In this document: one piece after another, positions 6,451-12,827 of the stretch
Layout: each line of letters begins with the position of its first letter
Position numbering within the stretch: the first letter of the stretch is position 1
Origin: Alistipes sp.
Lineage (GTDB): Bacteria; Bacteroidota; Bacteroidia; Bacteroidales; Rikenellaceae
Assembly: GCA_017628595.1 (NCBI GenBank)
Contig: JAGBYV010000238.1
Location: 1-14,792 of the forward strand
Direction of reading: 5' to 3'
DNA length: 14,792 nucleotides
The notes under the pieces: generated by a model
The model's database searches: none
What the model was told of the DNA's origin: nothing
Seen by the model: only the letters and a program-made list of their open reading frames with translations
Translations under genes and position numbers: made by a program

Positions 6451-7719
6451 ATGAAAAAAGTAGATGTAGTTCTCGGATTGCAGTGGGGCGATGAAGGTAA
6501 AGGTAAGGTAGTGGATGTACTCACCCCCAACTATACCGTAGTTGCTCGTTTCCAGGGAGGCCCCAACGCTGGCCACTCGTTGCACTTCGGCGATAAGAGT
6601 TTTGTGTTGCGTACCGTACCTTCGGGTATCTTCCGCGACGGTTCTATTAATATAATCGGTAATGGTGTGGTGGTTGACCCCGTATCACTTGCCGAGGAGT
6701 TGAAGAATATCTCTGAGCAGGGTATTCCCGTAAAGGAGAAGTTGCTCATCTCAAAGAAGGCTCATATCATCCTGCCTACACACCGTATGCTGGATGCTGC
6801 CAGTGAGGCTGCAAAGGGTAAGTCGAAGATCGGCTCAACGCTCAAGGGTATCGGCCCGACCTATATGGACAAGACTGGCCGTAACGGTTTGCGTTTTGGC
6901 GATGTGCTGGCTGAGGATTTCATCGACCGCTATAACCGCCTCAAGGCAAAGCACGTTGAGATGCTTTCACAGTACGAGGGCTTCGAGTACGACGTTACCG
7001 ACTACGAGAAGACCTGGATGGAGGGTATCGAGTATCTTCGTGGCTTCGAGTTTATCGATAGCGAGCACGTAGTAAATAAATATATTGACGAGGATGTGCC
7101 CATCCTGGCTGAGGGTGCACAGGGTTCGTTGCTTGATGTGGACTTCGGTACATATCCCTTTGTTACCTCGTCGAATACCGTATGTGCAGGTGTTTGTACC
7201 GGTCTGGGTGTCGCGCCCACTAAGATCGGCGACGTATATGGTATTTTCAAGGCCTACTGTACCCGTGTAGGTAGCGGTCCTTTCCCTACTGAGCTCTTCG
7301 ATGAGGTAGGTGAGGAGTTGCGCCGCATTGGTCACGAGTTTGGTGCTGTTACAGGTCGCCCGCGTCGTTGCGGCTGGCTGGATCTGGTAGCATTGAAGTA
7401 TGCCGTTATGGTTGATGGCGTTACGCAGCTTATCATGATGAAGTCGGATGTGATGAACGATTTCGACACTATCAAGGTTGCTACCGCTTATCGTGTCAAT
7501 GGCGAGCTGGTGGATCACTTCCCCTATGAGGTTAACGACTCTATTGAGCCCGTTTACACCGAGTTCAAGGGCTGGAAGTGCGATATCTGCAAGGTTCGTC
7601 GTTACGAGGACTTCCCCGTAGAGTTCAAGCAGTACGTTGAGTTCATCGAGCGTGAGACCGGCGTACCTGTGAAGATCATCTCTGTGGGTCCCGACCGTGA
7701 CGAGACAATCGTACGATAA
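6451..7719 (+). CDS. purA: Adenylosuccinate synthetase
   Basis: Joins IMP and aspartate using GTP, the first of two steps from IMP to AMP; cytoplasmic homodimer. 422 aa, the usual bacterial length. The N-terminal GLQWGDEGKGKVVD block carries the catalytic Asp14 and the phosphate loop. FQGGPNAGHS carries catalytic His42. The GIGPTYMDKTGRNGLRFGD stretch, TGRPRRCGWLDLVALKYA and the C-terminal ISVGPDRDETI guanine-binding block are all intact. The gene is apparently monocistronic: it has its own promoter, and a 197-nt structured spacer separates it from etfB. A long open frame lies antisense to its 3' half, but it lacks coding signs and is treated as a shadow. Identity is secure. Confidence 0.98.
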   Translation: MKKVDVVLGLQWGDEGKGKVVDVLTPNYTVVARFQGGPNAGHSLHFGDKSFVLRTVPSGIFRDGSINIIGNGVVVDPVSLAEELKNISEQGIPVKEKLLISKKAHIILPTHRMLDAASEAAKGKSKIGSTLKGIGPTYMDKTGRNGLRFGDVLAEDFIDRYNRLKAKHVEMLSQYEGFEYDVTDYEKTWMEGIEYLRGFEFIDSEHVVNKYIDEDVPILAEGAQGSLLDVDFGTYPFVTSSNTVCAGVCTGLGVAPTKIGDVYGIFKAYCTRVGSGPFPTELFDEVGEELRRIGHEFGAVTGRPRRCGWLDLVALKYAVMVDGVTQLIMMKSDVMNDFDTIKVATAYRVNGELVDHFPYEVNDSIEPVYTEFKGWKCDICKVRRYEDFPVEFKQYVEFIERETGVPVKIISVGPDRDETIVR

Positions 7720-7742
7720 GTATAAGTAAAATAAAAGAACTG

Positions 7743-7762
7743 AATGCTCGAATAGCATTTTC
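7743..7762 (+). terminator. Weak hairpin after purA, possible terminator
   Basis: AATGCT (7743-7748) pairs with AGCATT (7754-7759) around a 5-nt loop, followed by only two or three T before GC-containing sequence. It is placed about 24 nt after the purA stop, where a terminator is expected. The short stem and short T-run make it inefficient on its own. Confidence 0.4.
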
Positions 7763-7829
7763 GGTCGTATACATATCCTTTATTGGCCACTTAGTCGCGT
7801 AAGTTGTCATATAGAGGGTATGTATGCCG
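7762..7829 (+). other. Long stem-loop in the purA-etfB spacer
   Basis: GTATACATATCC (7767-7778) pairs with GGGTATGTATGC (7816-7827) through 12 consecutive pairs including two G-U wobbles. An extra CGG/CCG pairing at the outer edge (7762-7764 with 7827-7829) could replace the outermost pairs. Inside the 37-nt loop a smaller hairpin pairs ACTTA (7789-7793) with TAAGT (7800-7804). No convincing etfB promoter box was found downstream of it; the nearest is TACTTTTT at 7838-7845, one mismatch. Whether this is a leader RNA, a protein-binding palindrome or chance cannot be told here. It matches no riboswitch I know. Confidence 0.35.
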
Positions 7830-7871
7830 ATCGATTATACTTTTTCGCGCATTTTTTTCGTATAAAGGGGT

Positions 7872-7888
7872 GGTTGTGTCGCGCAACC
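7872..7888 (+). promoter_or_regulatory. Short hairpin in the etfB leader
   Basis: GGTTGTG and CGCAACC form seven pairs (one G-U) with a 3-nt TCG loop, ending 28 nt before the etfB start. No T-run follows, so it is not a terminator. It could affect mRNA stability or initiation. Confidence 0.35.
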
Positions 7889-7916
7889 GTTCCACTATTA
7901 ACCAATATTTAGACTA

Positions 7917-8792
7917 ATGAACAAAGCATTAAAAATTGTTGTATTGGCCAAGCAGGTGCCCGATACCCGCAACGTGGGTAAGGACGCCATGACGGCAGAG
8001 GGTACGGTCAACCGTGCTGCGCTGCCTGCTATTTTCAATCCTGAAGATTTGAATGCCTTGGAGTTGGCATTGCGCCTCAAGGAGGAGTGTGCAGGCTCTA
8101 CTGTGTATATTTTGACTATGGGTCCGCAGCGTGCTGCCGACATCATCCGCGATGCCATGTTCCGTGGCGCCGATGGCGGTTATCTGCTCTCGGATCGTAA
8201 ATTTGCTGGTTCGGATACATTGGCTACATCGTATGCCCTCTCTTGCGCTCTGCGCCAGATTGGTGCCGATCTTATCATTGCAGGCCGTCAGGCTATCGAT
8301 GGCGATACGGCTCAGGTTGGTCCCCAGGTAGCCGAGAAGCTGGGCTTGCCTCAGGTGACATATGCTGAGCAGATCGTTGAGGTTAAGGATTCTACGCTTG
8401 TTGTGCGCCGTCGTCTGGATCGTGGCGTGGAGTGCGTCGAGTGTCCTATCCCCGCTGTGCTGACTGTCAATTCGTCAGCGCCCGAGATTCGTCCTCAGAA
8501 TGCTCGCCTTGTGATGAAGTACAAGTGGGCTATGATTCCCTTGGAGGTGGCTGCGGCTGACGAGCTGGCTCAGAAGCTGGTTGAGGAGCGCGACTATCTG
8601 CGTATTGTGGAGCTGACCGCTGCCGACATCGTATGCGATGAGCAGCAGTTGGGTCTGAGTGGCTCACCCACGAAGGTTAAGAAGATTGAGAATGTGGTAT
8701 TCCAGTCGAAGGAGGCCAAGTGCCTTACCTCGTCGGATGAGGATATTAATTCTCTGATGGTTGAACTTATTGCGAGCCACACGCTCGGTTAA
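7917..8792 (+). CDS. etfB: Electron transfer flavoprotein, beta subunit
   Basis: Beta subunit of the heterodimeric ETF that exchanges electrons with acyl-CoA dehydrogenases; cytoplasmic. 291 aa, longer than the roughly 250-270 aa of mitochondrial-type EtfB. Start ATG 7917-7919 gives the typical opening KIVVLAKQVPDTRNV. The adenine-nucleotide-binding fold is visible in the N-terminal two thirds (FNPEDLNALELALRLKEE, YILTMGPQRAADIIRDAM). The family signature is AGRQAIDGDTAQVGPQVAEK at about residues 121-140. First gene of a three-gene operon; etfA starts 12 nt after its stop, with AAAGG and AAGGAG in between. In anaerobes such ETFs may be ordinary or electron-bifurcating with NADH; I could not decide which from sequence alone. 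Confidence 0.95.
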   Translation: MNKALKIVVLAKQVPDTRNVGKDAMTAEGTVNRAALPAIFNPEDLNALELALRLKEECAGSTVYILTMGPQRAADIIRDAMFRGADGGYLLSDRKFAGSDTLATSYALSCALRQIGADLIIAGRQAIDGDTAQVGPQVAEKLGLPQVTYAEQIVEVKDSTLVVRRRLDRGVECVECPIPAVLTVNSSAPEIRPQNARLVMKYKWAMIPLEVAAADELAQKLVEERDYLRIVELTAADIVCDEQQLGLSGSPTKVKKIENVVFQSKEAKCLTSSDEDINSLMVELIASHTLG

Positions 8793-8804
8793 AGGTTAAG
8801 GAGT

Positions 8805-9824
8805 ATGAATAACGTATTTGTATATATCGAAATAGAGGATGGCCAGGTGGCCGACGTTAGTTTGGAGCTCTTGACCAAGGGTCGTGAGTTGGCTTCGACA
8901 TTGGGCGTAAAGCTGGAGGCTGTTGTGATTTCTCACAACGTAGCTGGCCTGGAGCAGACTTTGGCAAAGTATGGTGCCGACACTGTGTGGGTGGCCGATG
9001 ATGAGATCTTCGCTCCCTTCCGCACTCTGCCCCATACCTCAGTTATGTGCGGTTTGATTCGTCAGGAGCAGCCGCAGATTGCACTCTTTGGTGCTACACC
9101 CGTGGGTCGCGACTTTGCACCCCGTGTATCATCGGCTCTGCATAGCGGTCTTACGGCCGACTGTACGCAGCTCGAGATTGGCCCTCACAAGGATGCCAAG
9201 ACGGGTAAGGAGTATGAGAATCTGTTGTATCAGATCCGTCCCGCATTTGGTGGTAACATCATTGCTACGATCGTGAATCCCGACTGCCGTCCCCAGATGG
9301 CAACCGTACGCGAGGGTGTGATGCGTAAGCAGGAGTGTGCCGTGGCTGCGGCTGCGGAGGTTAAGCCCATCGCATGGCAGGAGTTTATCTCGCCTGAGGA
9401 TTTGGCCGTTACCATCGTCGATCGCCAGATGGAGAAGAGCAAGATCAACATCAAGGGTGCTACCGTTATCGTAGCTGGTGGTTACGGTATGGGCTCAAAG
9501 GAGGGCTTCCAGTTGTGCTACGACCTGGCCGAGGTGCTGGGTGGCGAGGTAGGTGCTTCGCGTGCTGCTGTTGATGCTGGCTTCTGCGAGCACGAGCGTC
9601 AGATTGGCCAGACAGGTGTTACCGTGCGCCCCAAACTCTATATCGCTTGCGGTATCTCGGGTCAGATTCAGCACACGGCAGGTATGGATCAGTCTTCGAT
9701 GATTATCTCGATCAACAACGACCCCGCGGCACCTATCAATAAGATTGCCGACTATGCCATTACAGGCAAGGTGGAGGAGGTAATCCCCAAGATGATTAAG
9801 TATTACAAGCAAAACTCAAAGTAG
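8805..9824 (+). CDS. etfA: Electron transfer flavoprotein, alpha subunit
   Basis: Alpha subunit of ETF, carrying the redox-active FAD in its C-terminal domain. 339 aa, in the range of EtfA from fermentative anaerobes. The N-terminal domain shows the Rossmann-like half (VFVYIEIEDGQVADVSLELL, LFGATPVGRDFAPRVSS). The C-terminal FAD domain shows VVAGGYGMGSKEGFQL-like glycines (VAGGYGMGSKEG), GASRAAVDAGF, and the ETF-alpha signature YIACGISGQIQHTAGM followed by INNDPAAPIN. All expected FAD-contact blocks are present. It lies 12 nt after etfB and 3 nt before the acyl-CoA dehydrogenase, so the three proteins are made together, consistent with a stable Acd-EtfAB complex or matched stoichiometry. No extra ferredoxin domain is fused to the N-terminus. 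Confidence 0.96.
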   Translation: MNNVFVYIEIEDGQVADVSLELLTKGRELASTLGVKLEAVVISHNVAGLEQTLAKYGADTVWVADDEIFAPFRTLPHTSVMCGLIRQEQPQIALFGATPVGRDFAPRVSSALHSGLTADCTQLEIGPHKDAKTGKEYENLLYQIRPAFGGNIIATIVNPDCRPQMATVREGVMRKQECAVAAAAEVKPIAWQEFISPEDLAVTIVDRQMEKSKINIKGATVIVAGGYGMGSKEGFQLCYDLAEVLGGEVGASRAAVDAGFCEHERQIGQTGVTVRPKLYIACGISGQIQHTAGMDQSSMIISINNDPAAPINKIADYAITGKVEEVIPKMIKYYKQNSK

Positions 9825-9827
9825 AAG

Positions 9828-11552
9828 ATGGCTAATTTCTTTTTAGATAATAAAGATTTGAAGTATCATCTTTCACATCCGTTGATGCGAAAGATCGTTG
9901 AACTCAAGGAGCGAGGCTTTGCCGAGAAGGATCTTTACGACTATGCGCCTCAGAACTTCGAGGACGCTATGGATTCATATCAGCGTGTGATGGAGATTAT
10001 CGGTCAGGTGTGTGCCGACGTGATTGCTCCCAACGCCGAGGGTGTGGATAAGGAGGGCCCCCGTGTGGAGAACGACCGTGTGATCTATGCTTCAGGCACG
10101 GTGGAGAATATGAACGCAGTGAATGCTGCAGGCTTGAGTGGTCTTACTCTGCCTCGCCGCTTCAAGGGCTTGAACTTCCCCTTGCTGTGCTTCGTGATGG
10201 CTAACGAGATGGTGGCTCGTGCCGATGCAAGCTTCGAGAATATCTGGGGCTTGCAGGATTGCGCCGAGACACTCAACGAGTTTGCATCGGAGGAGCAGAA
10301 GATGAAGTACCTGACGTGGGTTAGCGAGGGTGCTACCTGCGCTATGGACCTTACAGAGCCCGATGCGGGTTCTGATCTGGGTGCTGTGATGTTGAAGGCA
10401 ACCTGGTCGGAGGAGCGTCAGACCTGGCTTCTGAATGGCGTGAAGCGCTTTATCACCAACGGTGATGGCGACGTGTCGCTCGTTTTGGCTCGTACCGAGG
10501 AGGGCACAACCGATGCGCGTGGTCTTTCGATGCTCGTATATGATAAGCGTAATGGTGGCATGAAGGTGCGTCGCATTGAGAATAAGCTCGGTATCAAGGG
10601 TTCTCCCACCTGTGAGCTGGTATTTACCGATGCTCCCGCTGAGTTGGTTGGCGATCGCCGTATGGGTCTAATCAAGTACGTTATGTCGCTGATGAATGCT
10701 GCACGTTTGGGTATTGGTGCTCAGTCGGTTGGCCTTTGCGAGGCTGCCTATCGTGAGGCCTTGAAGTATGCCCACGAGCGTCAGCAGTTTGGCAAGGATA
10801 TCATCAAGTTCCCCGCCGTTGCCGAGATGCTCACCAATATGCGTGCACGTCTGCGTGGTGCTCGTGCGCTGTTGTATGAGACTTCGCGTTTTGTAGAGAT
10901 CTACAAGCAGTACACCCACATCTCTCACGAGCGTTCGCTCGAGGCAGAGGAGCGTCAGGAGATGAAGTTCTACAACCGTCTGGCCGATGGCTTTACGCCG
11001 CTGGTTAAGCTCTTTGCATCGGAGTATGCCAACTCATTGGCCTACGATGCTATCCAGATTCACGGTGGTTCGGGCTTTATGAAGGATTACGCATGCGAGC
11101 GTCTGTATCGTGATGCCCGCATCCTGAATATCTATGAGGGTACATCACAGTTGCAGGTTGTGGCAGCTATCAATGCCGTAACCAAGGGTACCTTCATGGA
11201 GCAGATTGCCCGCTACGAGGAGCTCACCTACTCGGAGGCTATGCAGCCCATTGTAGAGCAGATGAAGGCTTTGCGCACACGCGTGGAGGCTATGGTGGCT
11301 CACGTTGAGGCAATAAGTAAGGATGCTCCCCAGTTCAAGGACTTCCACGCACGCCGTCTGGTTGAGAGCGCGGGTCACATCATCATCACCTACCTGTTGG
11401 CTCAGCAGGCTTCGGAGGTGGAGGAGTATGCATCGGATGCCAAGGTTTATGCCAAGCTGGCAGAGGCAGCTATCGTAGGTGCTGAGGCCTATGTGCTGAA
11501 CTCAACGGCTGACGATGTAGCGCTCATCAGTGAGGTACACGATCAGTTCTAA
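9828..11552 (+). CDS. Acyl-CoA dehydrogenase with C-terminal extension
   Basis: FAD flavoprotein that oxidises (or, with reduced ETF, forms) acyl-CoA at the alpha-beta bond; partner of the EtfAB encoded just upstream. 574 aa, against about 380 for the short/medium-chain type. The core runs to about residue 450: N-terminal helical domain, then MDLTEPDAGSDLGAVMLKAT (about 173-192), NGVKRFITNGD (203-213), HERQQFGKDIIKFPA (316-330), IHGGSGFMKDYACERLYRDA and ILNIYEGTSQ. In that last block Glu437 sits where the catalytic base of butyryl/medium-chain enzymes is found. Residues about 455-574 form an additional helical C-terminal domain as in the ~600-aa bacterial Acd subgroup. Chain-length preference cannot be read from sequence. 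ATG 9828 follows the etfA stop by 3 nt; a strong terminator follows at 11580. Confidence 0.94.
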   Translation: MANFFLDNKDLKYHLSHPLMRKIVELKERGFAEKDLYDYAPQNFEDAMDSYQRVMEIIGQVCADVIAPNAEGVDKEGPRVENDRVIYASGTVENMNAVNAAGLSGLTLPRRFKGLNFPLLCFVMANEMVARADASFENIWGLQDCAETLNEFASEEQKMKYLTWVSEGATCAMDLTEPDAGSDLGAVMLKATWSEERQTWLLNGVKRFITNGDGDVSLVLARTEEGTTDARGLSMLVYDKRNGGMKVRRIENKLGIKGSPTCELVFTDAPAELVGDRRMGLIKYVMSLMNAARLGIGAQSVGLCEAAYREALKYAHERQQFGKDIIKFPAVAEMLTNMRARLRGARALLYETSRFVEIYKQYTHISHERSLEAEERQEMKFYNRLADGFTPLVKLFASEYANSLAYDAIQIHGGSGFMKDYACERLYRDARILNIYEGTSQLQVVAAINAVTKGTFMEQIARYEELTYSEAMQPIVEQMKALRTRVEAMVAHVEAISKDAPQFKDFHARRLVESAGHIIITYLLAQQASEVEEYASDAKVYAKLAEAAIVGAEAYVLNSTADDVALISEVHDQF

Positions 11553-11579
11553 TAGAAAATTGTCTTAACGATAATGATA

Positions 11580-11611
11580 GTCCATCTGACCACGGTCGGG
11601 TGGACTTTTTT
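11580..11611 (+). terminator. Rho-independent terminator of the etfBA-acd operon
   Basis: GTCCATCTGACC (11580-11591) pairs with GGTCGGGTGGAC (11594-11605), nearly continuous with two wobble pairs, followed by six T (11606-11611). The innermost pair must open to form the loop. It ends the operon 27 nt after the acd stop. Confidence 0.88.
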
Positions 11612-11614
11612 ATG

Positions 11615-11643
11615 CAAAACAGGGCCGACCCGAAGGCCGACCC
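11615..11643 (-). terminator. Minus-strand terminator with UUCG tetraloop
   Basis: On the minus strand GGGTCGGCC, loop TTCG, GGTCGGCCC, then TGTTTTG. Because GGTCGGCC is self-complementary when G-U pairs are allowed, what looks like a direct repeat on the plus strand (GGCCGACC at 11623-11630 and 11635-11642) folds into a 9-bp stem capped by a stable C(UUCG)G loop. It ends 9 nt after the stop of the small membrane protein gene and sits back to back with the plus-strand terminator. Confidence 0.75.
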
Positions 11644-11652
11644 CTTGCGTGA

Positions 11653-11982
11653 TTAGCGATGCATAATCTGCTCAAGTAATCCTCGCACAACATCGAACGC
11701 TACCTTGTAGCCATTCTGTACAGCATAGGCCACTTCGTATATCGTGTCGAGACGGTTGCGGAAATGGTTTATCGCATGACGTACCGCCAGCACATATATG
11801 AGCCACGCCACGAAGAGGAAAAATCCAGCCACGATGAGTGTTGCCCAGCGCACCGATCCGATCATCTCAGCGAGCCACGCCACAAGGGCTGTGACAAGGA
11901 GTATGGCTGCCGTTGTCGCCGTAGCGGCAAAGTAGATCAGCGGTGCTAGATGGCCGCGGCTCTCTGTTCTGCGCTCTTCCAT
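11653..11982 (-). CDS. Small two-helix membrane protein, holin-family-like
   Basis: 109 aa with a charged N-terminus (MEERRTESRGH), two predicted membrane helices (about 13-39 and 46-68, separated by a short turn EMIGSVRW) and an amphipathic, weakly basic C-terminal helix region (about 69-109) facing the same side as the N-terminus. No signal peptide or lipobox. The layout and its place 19 nt downstream of a YtxH gene match a pairing common in Bacteroidota, where the partner is often annotated 'phage holin family' although no phage is involved. The sequence similarity itself is not strong enough for me to assert that family. Likely an inner-membrane protein, perhaps linked to envelope stress through its partner. 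Confidence 0.72.
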   Translation of the reverse strand: MEERRTESRGHLAPLIYFAATATTAAILLVTALVAWLAEMIGSVRWATLIVAGFFLFVAWLIYVLAVRHAINHFRNRLDTIYEVAYAVQNGYKVAFDVVRGLLEQIMHR

Positions 11983-12001
11983 GCTTGCTGTTTAATGCGT
12001 G

Positions 12002-12175
12002 TTACTTGTCGTCGTTGCAGTGACAACGGATCTTCTCCGTCTCCTGATCGACATAATCGCGAATCTTTGTGCGTAGTTCGGGACCCGACTGCGGTGTTAC
12101 GAGCATCGTTACGACCGAACCTACGAGCATACCTCCCAAAAATGAGACCAAATTGCAGATACCTGAATGTTTCAT
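12002..12175 (-). CDS. YtxH-domain small protein
   Basis: A 57-aa protein. ATG is at 12173-12175 and TAA at 12002-12004. The sequence shows the hallmark of the YtxH/gas-vesicle-like family: a Gly-spaced hydrophobic helix (FLGGMLVGSVVTMLV, about residues 12-26), immediately followed by TPQSGPELRTKIRDYV (27-42), equivalent to the family's APxSGxExRxKI block. After this comes a charged amphipathic tail ending with two Cys (CHC at 51-53). It is expected to be membrane-associated; YtxH-type proteins are often induced by general stress, but their biochemical role is not established. Same strand and 19 nt upstream of the two-helix membrane protein, so the two form an operon. A frame with a longer reading lies on top of it in another phase (from 12233) but has no family features. 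Confidence 0.85.
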   Translation of the reverse strand: MKHSGICNLVSFLGGMLVGSVVTMLVTPQSGPELRTKIRDYVDQETEKIRCHCNDDK

Positions 12176-12209
12176 AAAGCCTGTAAGTTTTAAAATTCGT
12201 AGAGAAAAG

Positions 12210-12241
12210 TTGCAAAATCCGCGCCATAACCATTACCTTTG
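12210..12241 (+). promoter_or_regulatory. Candidate promoter of the SLOG gene
   Basis: TTG (12210-12212), 21 nt, then TACCTTTG (12234-12241), a perfect match to the Bacteroidota -7 consensus. Transcription would begin near 12247, about 19 nt before the ATG at 12266. The spacer (12176-12265) is shared with the divergent YtxH gene, for which I found no convincing box. Confidence 0.62.
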
Positions 12242-12265
12242 TTTTATTGATGGATAATTTCTGTT

Positions 12266-12775
12266 ATGAACTCGATTTGTGATATACTTCAGACTACGAG
12301 ATCGTGTACGGTAGCCTTTACTGGACGCCGTGCATATGCAGGTGGGGCCGACGAGGAGTTGCGACTTCTGGTTCACGACCTTTGTGAGCGAGGCTTTACG
12401 CGTTTTCTGTGTGGTATGTCGTGGGGCTTCGACTTAGCGGCCGGGCGCATCGTTGCCGAGTATAAGGCGGATCATCCCTATGTCGAGTTAATCGCCGTAG
12501 AGCCGTTTGAAGGATTCCGCCAGATGTTTACGGGTGAGGATGCGGCGTGCTATGATACTCTGCTGGCCCAGGCCGATGAGACTATTGTGGTGAGCAAAGA
12601 GAAGCAGGGAGCATATATGCTCCGAAATGACTTTCTGGTCGATAATGCCTCGATTGTCGTTGCGTGGTGGGATAATCTGCCAACGGGCGGCACGGCATAC
12701 ACCATAAGGCGTGCCCGCAAAAGCAGGGTAGAGGTCATAAATCTTTATCCCGACCCACAGTTGGATCTGTTCTAA
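12266..12775 (+). CDS. SLOG-fold protein of the DUF1273/YpsA family, ending in a clamp-binding-like motif
   Basis: 169 aa, probably a cytoplasmic single-domain Rossmann-like nucleotide or nucleotide-ligand binding protein. Family features in order: FTGRR (18-22, the TGxR phosphate-binding turn), FLCGMSWGFDLAAG (47-60, equivalent to the GMAxGxDxxA block), LIAVEPFEGF (75-84), a middle helix after the conserved acidic stretch, MLRNDFLVDNAS (118-129) and WWDNLPTGGTAYTIRRARK (134-152, the GGT loop). The length is near that of YpsA-type proteins. Unusual here are the last five residues, QLDLF, which equal the beta-clamp binding consensus QL(S/D)LF and lie after the fold on a short tail (NLYPDP). 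The molecular role of DUF1273 proteins is not settled; related SLOG domains occur in DprA and in defence-associated sensors. Single-gene unit with its own promoter and no T-run terminator on its strand. Confidence 0.88.
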   Translation: MNSICDILQTTRSCTVAFTGRRAYAGGADEELRLLVHDLCERGFTRFLCGMSWGFDLAAGRIVAEYKADHPYVELIAVEPFEGFRQMFTGEDAACYDTLLAQADETIVVSKEKQGAYMLRNDFLVDNASIVVAWWDNLPTGGTAYTIRRARKSRVEVINLYPDPQLDLF

Positions 12776-12805
12776 AAAAAAGAAGCTGCTAAATCGTTTA
12801 GCAGC
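12774..12805 (-). terminator. Rho-independent terminator of the phosphofructokinase gene
   Basis: A perfect 9-bp stem (GCTGCTAAA 12785-12793 with TTTAGCAGC 12797-12805, loop TCG). On the minus strand it is followed by TTC and then eight T (complement of the A-tract at 12774-12781). On the plus strand no T-run follows the stem, so it acts for the minus-strand gene. The tract lies directly against the stop codon of the convergent SLOG gene. Confidence 0.85.
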
Positions 12806-12827
12806 CTCTGATATTGATTGAAGGTGA

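Noticed and set aside
6967..7758. 263-codon open frame antisense to the 3' half of purA
   Set aside because: It lies wholly opposite an intact, highly conserved gene, shows no domain or signal, and has a Leu/Val/His-rich composition typical of antisense frames over GAG/GTA-type codons.
11946..12233. 95-codon minus-strand frame overlapping the YtxH gene
   Set aside because: It is out of phase with the 57-aa YtxH frame that has clear family motifs, and runs into the start of the membrane protein gene; Arg-rich shadow composition.
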